From: Brachionus plicatilis
Lineage: Eukaryota > Rotifera > Eurotatoria > Ploima > Brachionidae
Reading direction: 5' to 3'
Assembly: GCA_010279815.1 (NCBI GenBank)
Contig: QEOQ01000444.1
Location: 248,001-312,000, forward strand
DNA: 64,000 bases
Position 1 is the stretch's first letter. Each line of letters opens with the position of its first letter. Of the stretch, positions 22,424-33,783 are shown piece by piece. The notes below the pieces were generated by a model, which did no database searches, was not told the origin of the DNA, and saw nothing but the letters and a program-made list of their open reading frames with translations. The position numbers and the translations under genes were made by a program.

Positions 22424-23467
22424 TTAAAATTTTTCATCAAGTTCTTTATCTAACAGGTGAATGCCAATTTGGTTCAAGTTGTGGCTTACGCCGGCAACAT
22501 TGCCTGGATGCTGATCAAAGCGAATTATTTTACGAAACAAGTCAGCCATATATTTGATCCTGTGCACTTTATGGCTCACCAAGTTTTCGTCCAAAAAATG
22601 AGCNNNNNNNNNNNNNNNAAAAAAAAAAAAAAAAAAATTTTACATAAACATCATTTTCAGACGGAAGCTCATAGAATCCCCTCAATCGTTCATTGTATTT
22701 TTGCACACAATAAATTTCAGTTCTATTTTGACTTGTTGCCTGGTGCAACTCGAGCAAGTACCTGTTCAGGCGTTTTTCAGCATTCAGAAATTTTCTCACT
22801 ATAGAACTCTCATTGGCAAAGTAGTCGAACTGGTTCAGAGTGTTGTAGAATCTGTAGCTTGGCGTCTCCAAACTACCGCCTCTGTGCACAATGTAGTCTG
22901 ATATTTTTTCCACATGATCAACTTGAGTTTGCCAAAATTTCTTGAACATCTTTCCAAATCCGTGCAAAGCAACTCTGTCATGTCTCATGTAAATACTCTT
23001 TTAAATATTTTAAACTTTTTAGAATTTTTCAAATAAAATTTTTAACTAAAAAAACCCACTGCATTCAAATATTCCATGCCCAGTTCAAATTCATGCTGTA
23101 AGTACCGATTTAGGAGACAATTAATTCCAAAGTGTTGGATTGCTCTAGCTTGATCACAAAACACAAATAAGCATGGTATAAAAATTAAAAGAGTCAACCC
23201 AATTTTAATTTAATTTAATTTAATTTATTTGAGAGTGCTAACCATTACACTATAGAACAAATTTAATTTTAAATCTAGAGAATACTACTGATCAATATGA
23301 AAAGATAAGAAGGAGCCTTAAAATTGAGTCCACTCTATTGAGACACGATGATTAAGATTACATTCAAGTTTTGGTCTAGAATTTAAAGAACGTATTTTGA
23401 ACGCGTCAAGTGACTGTTGTATTGATAAAATTCCAATCAATATCACCACACTGGACTTGATCATCAT
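22424..23467 (-). CDS. Secreted ferritin-like protein
   Basis: Four-exon model, minus strand: 23467-23362, 23148-23060, 22997-22644, and a last exon from inside the N gap to 22424. Exon 1 encodes a signal peptide (MMIKSSVVILIGILS), so the protein enters the secretory pathway as in many invertebrate ferritins. Exon 2 is helix A (NRYLQHEFELGMEYLNA); exon 3 begins SIYMRHDRVALHGFGKMF, giving the normal helix A-B spacing, then QTQVDHVEKISDYIVHRGG (helix B), helix C with NAEKRLNRYLLELH, and an extended loop; exon 4 has HFLDENLVSHKVHRIKYMAD (helix D), GVSH..QIGIHLLDKEL. Against the H-chain ferroxidase site: E27, Y34, H65 and E107 equivalents are kept, E62 is Q, Q141 is N. Iron oxidation may therefore be weak. 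Intron 1 (phase 1) is the least certain junction; introns 1-2 are 213 and 62 nt. Confidence 0.82.
22604..22618. other. Assembly gap (15 N)
   Basis: Run of N next to a poly-A tract on the plus strand. It falls in the last ferritin intron or at the start of the last exon, so the exact acceptor and possibly a few residues before HFLDEN are missing. The true gap length may differ from 15. Confidence 0.95.
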
Positions 23468-23920
23468 TTCTAAATAAATTGTGCAAAAAATTTAGACTAG
23501 ATTTTTGTTAACATTTTTTATTAAAAAAAAATTAAAGCTGATTCATCTAAGTCTAATGTACATTTTAGAGAGAGAGAGACTTATTGCCTCTTCAGATATT
23601 GAAAACAACACTTGAAATATTTTTTCAATTTTTATCTAAATTAGATAAATGTAAGCTTTATCTTTTAATTACCTGTAATCATGAGATTTATTTTAAATGA
23701 GTGATAAGCATTTGTGCGATTCATGTGTCTGGACAAATTTCTAAATGTGATACTTATAGACTGGTAGGATTTTGTGCTTTTCCCAAATTTTAAGTAAATT
23801 TACTTCAAATTGTGTAAAATTCAGTAAAAGATAAAATACCAAAATAAATGAGTACTTTTTCCATAAAACGAAATTTATGGAAAAAGTTACTAAAATTTTT
23901 TTAAAAAACTATTTTTGGAG
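23468..23920. other. Ferritin upstream region
   Basis: Upstream of the ferritin start on the minus strand. AT-rich, with a GA run (23568-23579). I looked for an iron-responsive-element hairpin (CAGUGN loop) in the presumed 5' leader and did not see a convincing one. Confidence 0.5.
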
Positions 23921-23924
23921 CTTT

Positions 23925-25035
23925 AATATTTTGAAACCATAAGAATAATTAAAAAAACCACAAAAATAGTAATTTTTACCACAAATTTAATAAAAAAATA
24001 ACATATATAATATTTATGCAATATTTTTTATTTATTTTCCACATTTTTTATTAATTACTCATAAATTAATAATTTTTCCATATTTTTATTACAATCACCA
24101 TAAATTTAATAAAAAATACCAAATATATAATAAAAAAACTCCAAATAATTTCAAAAAATTAAATTTGTTTACACTTATTTTTGAATAAAAATATTTTTTT
24201 TTTCAATAATGAGCCGCATGTTTTACAGTTATTTTTGAGTATAGCATTATCATTGATTTCGGAAGCCATCGCACTTGTTGTTGGTCTAACACAAACACGT
24301 TTACTTGGAGGAACAACTTCATCGTCAATACCTAGTTCTTCATCTGAAACCAAATCTGATGGCTAATGTTGTAAGCTTTTTGCTGTCTTTTGTGGAGCTC
24401 CTTTTTTCTTCTTATTACTAATTGGTAGGTCCATAAAAACGTCATTGAAATTTACCAAATTGAGTCTGTAAGCTACTGCTTTTGTATGTGAACATTTGTA
24501 ATTTTTCAACCAGTCTACACATGTACAAGTACTATTTTTCCAGTTGTTATTGTCCATTTTAATCAAATGAATGAAAACATCTGTTATCATCTCATCAAAT
24601 TTTTTCCATGGTTTATTTTGAAATCGTTGTAAATATTGTTTACGTTCATCTCTTGACAGTTTACAATTTTTTTTGTCATTACCATCTCTAACCATATAAT
24701 ATTCACCTACATGCTGAATTGTTTGGTTGGCTGAATCTTCTAATACACTCTTCTTAGATAGTGTTTCACTCATTTTTTTCGATTTTCTGATAATATTTTT
24801 TTAAAAAATTTATCATTAAATAGAAAAAAACTTATCGGTAATTATCAATTAATAATTAACTTGTGGCACTTATATATGAATATATTGTCATTTTATTAAA
24901 ATTGTGTCAAAAGTACTATAATAGTTGCGATTTAATTAAATTAGTGGAAAAAGTATTAAATCTGTGAAAAATTATTAAAATTGTGGTATTTTTTACTATT
25001 TTTGTGGTATTATTTTATTACGGTCCCTATTTTTG
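23925..25035. mobile_element. MULE-derived SWIM element, copy 1
   Basis: About 1.1 kb bounded by inverted repeats containing ACCACAAAAATAGTA..TACCACAA on the left and the reverse complement on the right. A related element with the same arms and the same coding content is at 35690-37015. Exact ends and target duplication could not be fixed in this AT-rich DNA. Confidence 0.6.
24159..24773 (-). pseudogene. SWIM zinc-finger protein of MULE element, one stop
   Basis: One reading frame of 205 codons interrupted by a single TAG (at 24363). It begins MSETLSKK, has HVGEYYMVRDG, then the SWIM finger CTCVDWLKNYKCSH (CxC..CxH), a Lys-rich stretch, an acidic PSDLVSDEE region and a C-terminal CKTCG..KKK..C zinc-ribbon-like motif. 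SWIM fingers follow the catalytic domain of Mutator-like transposases; no DDE domain is present, so this is a deletion derivative. Compared with the copy at 35960-36764 it lacks about 45 residues near the N-terminus but is otherwise in frame. Confidence 0.65.
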
Positions 25036-26322
25036 TGACTAAAATTTTATGACAATTTGTGAAATTTTGACAAAAGTAAAATTTCATTTTTTTACTAATT
25101 TAATTTTATCCAGGAAAAAAATTTAAATTTCAAATCAAAATCTTGAAATTTAGATTAAAAAAATTTTTCTTTTCTCATTTTTTTATTAATAAATGATTAA
25201 ACTTTAATAATCTTTAACAAGAATAAAAATTATATGAATTTTTGTATGAAGTAAAAATTAATTTTCGCTGAATTGGAAATTTATCTTTAAATTTTTCAAA
25301 TATAGATTTTGGAAGAATCAATTTAAAATCAATTAGAAAAAAAAATTATTTTTACTTAAGATATTAAACATTTAATGTTAAGTTTAAAAAATACTATTTC
25401 ATCATTTTAATTGAATTTTAATTAAGTGTCGATCATGTGATCATGATCATAAACTTCAAGTTGCCGAAAGAAAACAACAATTTATATGAATTTTTGAATT
25501 GTTTTTAAAAAAAGTTACATAACGAAAGAATATTTTATTTAAGATGTTATTAAACGAAAAAAAGTTGTATTTGTAGTAGTAATAGTTACTGTGGCATGAT
25601 GCAAATTTTGAGCTTAGCCTTTTAGGCAATTGCAGTCTTTATGAATTCAATTCAAATATATACAATTCAAATATATTTTTTATATTTAATTTTTTTTTAA
25701 GTTTAAAACCCCGAGTCTCTAATAAAGACTTTTTTTGAAGCGCTGCTTTTATATTTGAATTTCTATTATAAACGCAACGTTTTTAATATGTATCGACTAT
25801 GTGACCCATAGGACTTTTAAAATAAAAAATTTAACATTGAGAGGTCTATGTTAGACCATGCACCAAATATCCTACTCATGGTATTAAAGCATGCGTCGCT
25901 AAACAAGGGGATACGGTAATATATTTTAATTTATATTAAAATATCATTTAAAGCCAAAATTTTGATAACTTAATGTCGATTTTAAATTTGTCTTTAAAGT
26001 TTTTAGATTTAAAGTTAAATATTTTAGAACAATCAGTTAAAAATCAAAATTAAAATAATAAACATCTTATTTTTAATATTAAAACATATTAAAAAAAGCT
26101 AATTTAATCATTTTATTAAGATTTTAATCAGTTAAGTTTTTATCATTTGATCATGATCATGATCATGAACTTCAAGTTGCCTTAGATTTAATCAAACCTT
26201 AAGTTCAATATCATAAATTAAATAAAATATATAATATATTGAATAAAGCTTTCCATAAATTTATTAAAGTATAATAAAAAATGAAATAACATAATATTTT
26301 TAATAAAATTCAATAAAATCAA
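25036..26322. other. AT-rich interval with direct repeat
   Basis: No gene. Two ~65-bp direct repeats (about 25405-25470 and 26110-26175), each with TGATCATGATCAT followed by AACTTCAAGTTGCC, enclose 640 bp. The upstream copy of the GATCAT motif is partly self-palindromic. Confidence 0.6.
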
Positions 26323-26563
26323 TTAAATTCTTACATTTAATAATTTAATTAATTCATCAAACCATTTTATTTCATGATGAAATAACGTGATTTTCGGGGG
26401 AAAAATCCCATTTTCTCTGAAAGCTTTTGTCCAACGAGAAATCGTTCTTTTGGAAACTTTTGAAGCTATTATCGAAAATATCCTGGAATTTGACTTGCCA
26501 TTTTTAGAGTGTTCAATAACCAATTCACGCAACGATTGAGGTTTTGGACGTCCGATTTTTTTT
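26323..26563 (-). pseudogene. Tc1-type transposase N-terminus relic
   Basis: Frame reads GRPKPQSLRELVIEHSKNGK, then S..I...VSKRTISRWTKAFREN: the helix-turn-helix DNA-binding region of a Tc1/mariner transposase. The catalytic part is gone; no terminal repeats were identified next to it. The same family occurs at 48554-48703. Confidence 0.55.
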
Positions 26564-26599
26564 TAAATGATTTTTTTTCAAATTTTTCTAAAAGATTAA

Positions 26600-27690
26600 A
26601 AATTCAAATGAAAAAACAATTTAAAATCAAATTGTAAAGTGCACAATAAAATTAAAAAAAGGATATGTTTTTTCTTAGGTTTCTATATTTATTTTTTCAT
26701 ATTAGGACAAGGCCACTATCACATATTTTATATCAAAATAAAGGATAAACTTTAAGATTTTAAAATCAAGTATTTTATTCAGTAACTTCCCCTTTTTCTC
26801 TCGGAAATTTTCAACTTAATGATTTTTAGCACTAAAGCTTAGAAAATACTGAAAATCAAGACTCAAAAAAAGTATTTTTTTTATAAAGATATTTATTTAA
26901 AAGCTTAAATTCAATTATATATGTGTACAAATTTTAAGATTATTTTAAATAAACAAAAAGTTATTCGAAAACACCCAAGTTTTTTGGATTTTAGATCAAT
27001 GATCATTTTTTGGTTTTATTTGATTGTATCTTCTCGAAAACTAGAAGGAAAAAAACAATCTATAGCTCATTTCAAATTTGTTAAACTTAAATTTATTAAT
27101 TTGGTTTTATTTTTTACTTCTAAAATGCTGTCTATAAAGAAGTACATTTACTTCTATAAAGACTTGGATGAAATAAGCCAAATCCAATAAATAAAAAATA
27201 TAGCTCATTTTAATCTTAAAAAATTCTCTGCAAAATGATATATTAAACTCGCACTTTTTACATGGTGTCTTATGAGGATAACTTAGGTCGCAGGTAGGGG
27301 TCAATTAGTAGGCCAGAGTGAACTAATTTTGAAAAGAAAGTTTTATAAAAATATCAATTTCAGAAACTATAGAAAAAAGGCATAAACCCTCAAAATTTCA
27401 CTATTATATCATTGTCCGTTCACCATTTTTTTACTAAATGAATTTTAAAACAACCGTTTTTGGCCATTCGTTAAATAAATATTTTTGTTCCAAATTCAGT
27501 ATATTCAGTGTTTTTTCTTACAAAAAATAAGCACAGGTAATAATTATATGACGTTTTTATTTAATTTATGGTATATTTTATTCAAAGAATGGGTATAGAT
27601 TATATAGGAAAGATTATGATCATATATGTTTATATTTATGTTCAGTTTCAAAAATACGCAATTTTTTTTTTTTAAATAAAAAAAATAAAA
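26600..27690. other. Intergenic, nothing recognised
   Basis: AT-rich. The open frames at 26921-27190 and 27107-27304 overlap on opposite strands, lack domains and are Lys/Ile/Phe-rich as expected of noise here. Confidence 0.6.
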
Positions 27691-27699
27691 TTTTTGTAT

Positions 27700-29000
27700 T
27701 TTTAGAGCAGATGATATGATTTGGCTGGCGAAACTTAAAAAAAGTGATATGGTGAGCCCCTGAAAAAAATTCTAAAATAATGAAAAAAAACTTTCTTGAA
27801 TTAAAAAAATTATTGGGAATTATTTATTAATGTTTAAAAAAATATATAAAAATTCCCACATTCAATGCAGTAAAATAAGTCTGTACAATATTCTACAATT
27901 TTTTACATTTTGCACGCCATTAAAAAATATCCCAATAAACTTTGTAATTACTTTGCACAATTTTTTCTTGAACTTAACATAACTTTAACGCTCATGGTTA
28001 AGTTAATTAACTTTCCAGTGATATCAACAAAAGTGTCGCTGTATCAAAATCATTTAAAATCAAATGGCAAATTTTATGGCAAATTCAAGTTTATTATTTA
28101 TATTTTTTTTCAGTTTCAAAAAATTACAAAAAAATATACACAATATGGTTTGCGAAACTAGAGTTGTTTAATAGTCACAAGTCTCAAGTCAAGCCCAAGT
28201 CCAAGTCCAGACTTTTTTTTTTTTTCAAAAGTCTTACCAAAGACTTAAATTTTTTTTTCCAAAAATAAATTCCAAGCCCAGGCTTTAAAATTTTGAATAC
28301 TGAAGAAGAAATTTATGCTAAAACTGCAAGATAATTTTAATATTTGGCAAATCTGTTGCATTAGAAAACCCAAGAGTATATAAATTTTTCGATATGAAGC
28401 CTGATTTAGCAAATTTAAAAAAAAATTCTGGACTTGGACTTTTTTGTTGGGACTTTGAAGCAACTCTGGGCGAAACTTAAAAAAATTGAAATGGAAAAAT
28501 TCTAAAATAATGAAAAAACATTTTTCTTGAATTAAAAAAATTATTGGTAATTATTTATTAATGTTTAAAAAAATATATATAAATTCCACCACTCAAAGCA
28601 GTAAAGTGTCTGTACAATATTCTTCAATTTTCTGCATTTTGAACACCATAAAAAATTATCCAAATTTGCACAATTTTTTCTTGAACTTAGCATAACTTTA
28701 ACGCTCATGGTTAAGTTAATTAACTTTCCAGTGATATCATCAACAGTGTCGCTGTATCAAAATCATTAAATTTAATGACAAATTCAAGTTAAATATTTAT
28801 ATTTTTTTTCAGTTTCAAAAAATCCAAAAAATTTTTTTTTAAATAAAAAAAAAATAGAGCAGATGATATGAATTAATAAAAAGTGATATGGTGATCCCCT
28901 GAAAAAAATTCTCAAATAATGAAAAAAAATTTTTTCTTGAATTAAAAAAATTATTGGTAATTATTTATTAATGTTTAAAAAAATATATAAAAATTCCCAC
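27700..29000 (+). repeat. Tandem array of ~420-bp LINE-derived units
   Basis: Three units in the same orientation: 27700-28158, 28469-28855 and a partial 28856-29000. Each begins with GATATGGTGA.CCCCTGAA (unit 2 diverged there) and continues with TTATTAATGTTTAAAAAAAT. Units 1 and 2 include CTCATGGTTAAGTTAATTAA, shared with the LINE relic at 545-650. Unit 1 and 2 are separated by an hAT-type insertion (28159-28468). The array ends in a CA/TA microsatellite (about 28997-29041). Confidence 0.7.
28159..28468. mobile_element. hAT-type MITE inside tandem array
   Basis: 310 bp. Ends TAGAGTTGTTTAATAGTC and GACTTTGAAGCAACTCTG. Flanking octamers are TGCGAAAC and GGCGAAAC, one difference. The undisturbed sequence GGCGAAACTTAAAAAAA in the first array unit (27736) serves as an empty site, which fixes the insertion boundaries. 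The core matches the copies at 14314 and 50829. Confidence 0.8.
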
Positions 29001-29041
29001 ACACACACTCACACACATATATATATATATATATATTTATA
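28997..29041. repeat. CA/TA microsatellite
   Basis: Compound simple repeat, CACACACAC.. followed by ATATATAT.., at the end of the tandem array and 110 bp beyond the 3' end of the CIP4 gene. Confidence 0.85.
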
Positions 29042-29153
29042 TATTAATTAATCAAGACTAGCAAAATCCGTTCTCTTTTAATTTAAATTACAACTTTACA
29101 TGTTCCATTAACCAAGACAAACCAACTGTTGTTAAAAAAACCCACAAATTGTT

Positions 29154-31041
29154 CTAATAGTACACAATCTGAATGTAATCAGTGGGCACATATCCGCGGT
29201 CGCCGTTCAACTTTTGCACCAGAGTCCATCCATCGCCACTGTCCCTCTCGAGCACATTCAACGACTCGTTCTCCTCAATACTAATCGAATTCTGCACATT
29301 GCCATCAAACGAGTACATAACCAAGGCGGTGCCGATCACACCGTCCACGTCCGTCTCATACACACGCACCCCATTCACACCATCCACACCGTCCACATGA
29401 TCCACATGATCAGCGCTCGGCGAGTCGTAGTTCTCATCGTCGTCCTCGTCGTCAAACGACTCGCTGTTGTTGCTGCTGACCAGCGGCGCCATGCCAACCC
29501 CGCTCACCGCATACGCACTCTCGCACTGTTTAGCGGCCGGGGTCGCCGGCGCCGACCATCCCGCACTAGTCACGGACGCCCGACTCGGCGACTGATAAAT
29601 ATGCTGATGCTTGGACAAAGTGCCCGACGAACTCGAGCTCGAACAATCGTACTGATGGTACACACTCGTCTGCGTAGCCTGGGCCAAACTCTGCTCCACT
29701 TGCGCCAACATCTCTTCATACATCATCAGCTGTTTGTGCAAATTGTCCAGCTTTTGATCATTATTGCACAGCGCTTGTTCGGCCGAGCTAGAGTCGCCAA
29801 ATTTTTCGTTAGTCGAATAAATATCCTTGAGCTTAAGAAGACCTAGTCGCTCTTTCTGCTGTTTGTCAATGTCGGCATGAGTGGCCGCTATTTTTTTGAC
29901 AAGATCATTTTTCATTTGAGCCGGCGGCAGTTCGTTTGCGTCCTCGGGCCTAGTGATGGCGCCGGCGGCCGCAAACAACCCCTTGATCCGGTTCAAAGTG
30001 CGGTACTTTTTGTGCCGATTAATTGTCTGGTTATTACTAATTGACGAACTGGACGAGTTGGAGTTGTTGGAGAGAACTGTTTGATTTAAGGTGTGGAGCG
30101 ATCGATTGTCTTTGCTCTTTGCTTGCTTTAGATCGTCGAATAGGTGGTCGGCGGGAAAGGAGTAGCCGGTCTTGTAGAGCGAGACGAGCAGGTCGGAGTC
30201 GTGGTCGGAGTCGACGGCGCGGGCGGCGGCCTCGACCTCGGCCAGACACTTTCCGATGCGGGGCACCACCTCGAGCTCGATGGCGGCGCAGTCGGCCACA
30301 CACTGTTTGAATTGGAGGAGGCGGCGCTGTTCGATGCTCTGCAGGGCGTCTAGCACGGCCGGCAGCTGCTCGGTATAGTAGGCGTTCTTGGCCCGGTTGG
30401 CCTCGTACAACTGCTTGCCGTAGTCGGCCTCGGCGGCGTCAAAGTGCCGTTTCTTTTGCTCGCACACGCTCTTCTGCTTTTTGATGTCGTTTTTGCTGGC
30501 CGAGTCGTCGTTTTCCACTTTGGTCAAAAGTTCGTCGGCTTTTTCCATTTCTCTGAACGATTTTTCGTATTTGACGCGGCACTTGTCCATTAGCTCGTCG
30601 TGAGCGACGTGCACGGCCAAGTGTTTGTCTCTGTCTTCGATGCACTTGCGACGCTCCTCCTTGAGGCCCTTGACGACGAGACCGAGCCGGCCGAGCACCC
30701 GTTCCTGTACGTTCTCGGCGATTAGCTCGTGCTGGCCGGCCATGTCGCGCGTCTCGCCGAGCACCCGCGCAAAACACTGTATGTGGGTGGCGCTAGGAGT
30801 GTGCAACACAAATAGAGATGGGAGTTAGTTTGGTGAATGAATGGGCTTACCTGTGGTCGTCGGGCTCTTTTCGTTTGGGCTCGTAGGATTCGCATAGTCT
30901 GCGCAGACTCTTGGCGTACGAGTTCTCGATGGAGCATCGTTTCTTCCAGAAGTCTTCGTACTTTTCGCAGAATTCAAGTCCCTTGTGCACGTGGTTGGCT
31001 ATGTCGTCGAAACGGTCCCATAGTTCGCTACCCCAGCGCAT
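29154..31041 (-). CDS. CIP4/FBP17/TOCA-1 family F-BAR protein
   Basis: 609 residues from two exons: 31041-30851 and 30792-29154, with a 58-nt phase-2 intron (donor GTAAGC, acceptor CCTAG). Start chosen at MRWGSELWDRF because family members begin M.WG.ELWD.F. Domains: F-BAR about 1-285 (YEDFWKKR..IE..YAKSLRRL, AGQHELIAENV, IELEVVPRIGKCL), Ser/Asn-rich linker, HR1 coiled coil about 354-433, an acidic low-complexity stretch (DDEDDDENYDSP) and C-terminal SH3 about 552-608 (ALVMYSFDG.., GYVPTDYIQIV). F-BAR + HR1 + SH3 is diagnostic of CIP4/TOCA rather than PACSIN/syndapin, which lacks HR1. These proteins bend membranes, bind Cdc42 through HR1 and recruit N-WASP and dynamin through SH3 in endocytosis. 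The exons are far more GC-rich than anything nearby. Confidence 0.92.
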
Positions 31042-31112
31042 CCTTTTTTTTTCGTTTGTTTGTCGTGTGTGTGTGTGTTGGCTCTTCACGTGAGCAAATT
31101 TTTCATTTATCT
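31042..31112. promoter_or_regulatory. Possible bidirectional promoter
   Basis: 71 bp between the CIP4 start (minus) and a possible microprotein start (plus). Contains a T-run, a GTGTGTGTGTGT tract and CACGTG (an E-box palindrome, at 31088). Only inferred from the divergent arrangement. Confidence 0.3.
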
Positions 31113-31241
31113 ATGGCTAATTTGATTTTAATTAGTTTAATTGGTTTGTTTGGAATGATGGTCGCAATTTTTTTTTTGATTGCTTATGCAAAATGGATAA
31201 TTTATTCGCAGCTAAATGCAAATTTTGATGCTCCTACTTAA
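31113..31241 (+). CDS. Possible 42-residue single-pass membrane microprotein
   Basis: Short frame from ATG at 31113: ANLILISLIGLFGMMVAIFF then LIAYAKWIIYSQL and a polar tail NANFDAPT. One strong hydrophobic helix (about residues 3-28) ends in a Lys/Trp/Tyr interface, the look of a genuine small membrane protein. Codons avoid the homopolymer texture of the flanks. No homologue is recognised and the length alone would allow chance; the shared upstream region with CIP4 is suggestive only. Confidence 0.35.
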   Translation: MANLILISLIGLFGMMVAIFFLIAYAKWIIYSQLNANFDAPT

Positions 31242-33230
31242 GTTTTTCAAAGCATACATTGCAAATGCTTCATGCAATGTCTGTTCAATTAGTTTGCGCT
31301 AGACAAGTAATTGAATGACCTTAATAGAAGAAAGAAAAAAGCGTTCATTTACGGACCGATAAAAATAACGTGATTAGACATGTTTGCCAGCTAACTAAAA
31401 GACACGTAAATTATCATTCGGGTTAGAGAGGTTTTCTTTATTTAGCTTTTCTAGAGTAAGGTTAAACTTAATTTTTCTAAATTTAAAATAAATATTTACA
31501 AAACTTATTTATGTTTTGTGTCAAAATAGAAAATAATGAAATGATCCTTATCCAAACATTTTGAATTGTTTGATATTTTCTATTTTGTCAAAACACTTGT
31601 CTTACGATTGAATATTAATGGCAATCATGCAAACTTGAAAAGAATCCAACTCTTGATTATCTTGGCAAATATGCAAATATTGATGAGAACGCTGATTAAA
31701 TTCATTGTACACATTAGAACATTAACATTTTTGAAACTATTTTTATGCAGCAATATGCTGGGATTTTTGCATCAAATTAACAAAATAAAAAGTTGAAAAA
31801 ACATTTTTTTTTTAAATGTAAAAACAAAAATTTTGTCTAAAATTTAAATAAAATTAGTAGAATTTTTGAAAAAAAAATTAAACAAAAATATGCTTCTGAT
31901 CCATTGGATTCATGCAAAAAAGCTCTGCCAACAATTGCTTATTTAATTTTAGTAATTTAAAGCAAATTGTGGAATATTTATTTTTAGGGCCAGACAAGCT
32001 CCAATTTTTTCTTGAAAAACAGAGCAAAAAAAGCTCATAATTATTATTACTAACTGCAAGGTGTTAGAAATTCCAATAAAAGTGTATGCATAAAAGTATA
32101 ACTTATTTTCTATTTGATTCTAAAAAATTAAAAAAAATAATCAATTTTTTCGAAAAATTTTTCGGTGGCATCTCAGAAAGTTAACAGTCCAGGGTGAAAC
32201 TGCCAATTTAAGTTATTGAAATTTTTATAAAAATTCATCTTTTTATTAAAAAAAATCAAAAAGTTTATTGATCATAATTTTTTAAAGAGAAAAAATTTTA
32301 ATTTTAAAAATACATGTTTATCTTAGATTTTAGTTATGGATAAATTCGAAAAAGAAGCTTCGCTTAACTAAAATTTCTTGCTTGACAAGTCTCCTAAAAA
32401 TAATTTAGTCCTTTTAAGAGGGTATCCAGATAATATTATTTAAATTTTTTCTTAAGTAAACTTAAGTTCTCAGGTAATTGAATTAATTTTAACAAAAAAT
32501 AAAAATTTGAATTAATTTTAACTTAAAGTATCCAAATAAAAAGCTCCTCACTGGAGACATATGTGATCTTAAAAAATTTTTAGAATATCATGATTGCATA
32601 ATTAATAAAAACATAGTAAAAAATTTAAATTACTTTTTTATTTCCTTCATGTATTTTTTCAGACCTACTGAAATCACAAAAATTATATCTGAACAATTTT
32701 GATAGATAAATAACAAAAATAAATTGATTTTTACAAATAGCAAACATTTGAAAAGATTAGTAAGGCTTGATATAAATAATTCACCAATATTTTTGAAAAA
32801 TCACCAATTTTGATTGAACATCATAAAAATGACATATCGTTTATAAAATGAATTTTTGATAACAAAAATAAAGGCTACCCATAAAAAATTATAATTGAAT
32901 ATAAAAGTTTTTAAAAAAGTTTATGCTCATCATTTGCTTATTTGTATTTCTGAGTATAAAATATGACATATTTCTAAAATCAATCATTTTGAAATTTAAA
33001 AATATTTTTATAAATTTAGAAAAAAAAACTTGAATAAATAATGAATGCTAGGGTAGATAACAAATTTTGCTTTTATTTTTTATTTATACAAATTTTGAAA
33101 ATTCATTAATTTAAATTTTTTTTAATTAAGGTTTTACATTGTTTTGGTAATTAACACTAATTTTTTTATCATTTAATAAAATTTACTTTAAAATATTTTA
33201 ATAAATAAACCACCTTTTTAAAAAAATCTT
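31242..33230. other. Intergenic, nothing recognised
   Basis: AT-rich without repeats shared elsewhere in the window that I could see. The frame at 31566-31796 is hydrophobic but lacks any family signature. Confidence 0.55.
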
Positions 33231-33248
33231 TGTATATGAAAAATTTTT

Positions 33249-33605
33249 TTGACATATAACAATAGAATTTTTTCAGCTATTTCTAAAATGCTTGATCTGA
33301 AAAGCGATTCCGATAGTAGTTTCGTTGAAAGAATGGACACTCAAAACACTCAAGCGATTGCTCTAAAAGGCATCTTGAAGTTGATGGTCAATTCAAAATA
33401 TCATTTCAAATCAAAACGTTTATCTTTAGATATTAAAATAAATCTTTGATTTGATTTAAATAATTTTAATGAAACATGATTGAAATGTTATTTAGATTTA
33501 AAAAATAAAAAAAACTGAATAAACATTTTCACAATCCATTGTTAAAATCGGTTTATATATTTAAATTTATTTGCTGATTTTTTGTAAAGTTTATCTTCAT
33601 TTTAT
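33249..33605 (+). repeat. Dispersed repeat with coding-like start
   Basis: The part 33365-33605 is shared with 13310-13545 (GGCATCTTGAA.., TCTTTAGATATTAAAAT, TTTTTTGTAAAGTTTAT) and partly with the site of the palindrome at 52896. Upstream, a frame reads MLDLKSDSDSSFVERMDTQN, which has a coding look but no recognised family. Probably a fragment of an older transposon. Confidence 0.45.
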
Positions 33606-33783
33606 CACTTATTTGGAATTTATTATTTGAATTTCTTTTTTAAAAATTTAATTTTGAATGCTAGATACAAATACTTTCGAAAAATTCAAATAAACTTTAC
33701 AAAAAAATCAGTCAATAAATTAGAGCTAGATAAAAAGCTGGATTAATTATTATTATTATTATTATTTATTTATTAGTTCAAAG

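Noticed and set aside
22457..22901. Plus-strand frames across the N gap
   Set aside because: Antisense to ferritin exons; one runs through Ns and poly-A.
27700..29000. CRISPR-like or satellite interpretation of the repeated units
   Set aside because: Units are about 420 bp, only three, and LINE-derived; no short regular repeats with spacers. The window is eukaryotic.
29182..30353. Long open frames antisense to the CIP4 gene (for example 29214-29846, 30041-30310)
   Set aside because: They arise from the GC-rich, stop-poor coding DNA on the other strand; Arg/His-rich low-complexity translations without domains.
29154..31041. Annotation as PACSIN/syndapin
   Set aside because: The N-terminus starts M.WG.ELWD and there is an HR1 segment between F-BAR and SH3, which is the CIP4/TOCA layout.
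31566..31796. 76-residue hydrophobic frame
   Set aside because: No family motif, and AT-rich random frames in this genome are commonly Leu/Ile/Phe-rich.
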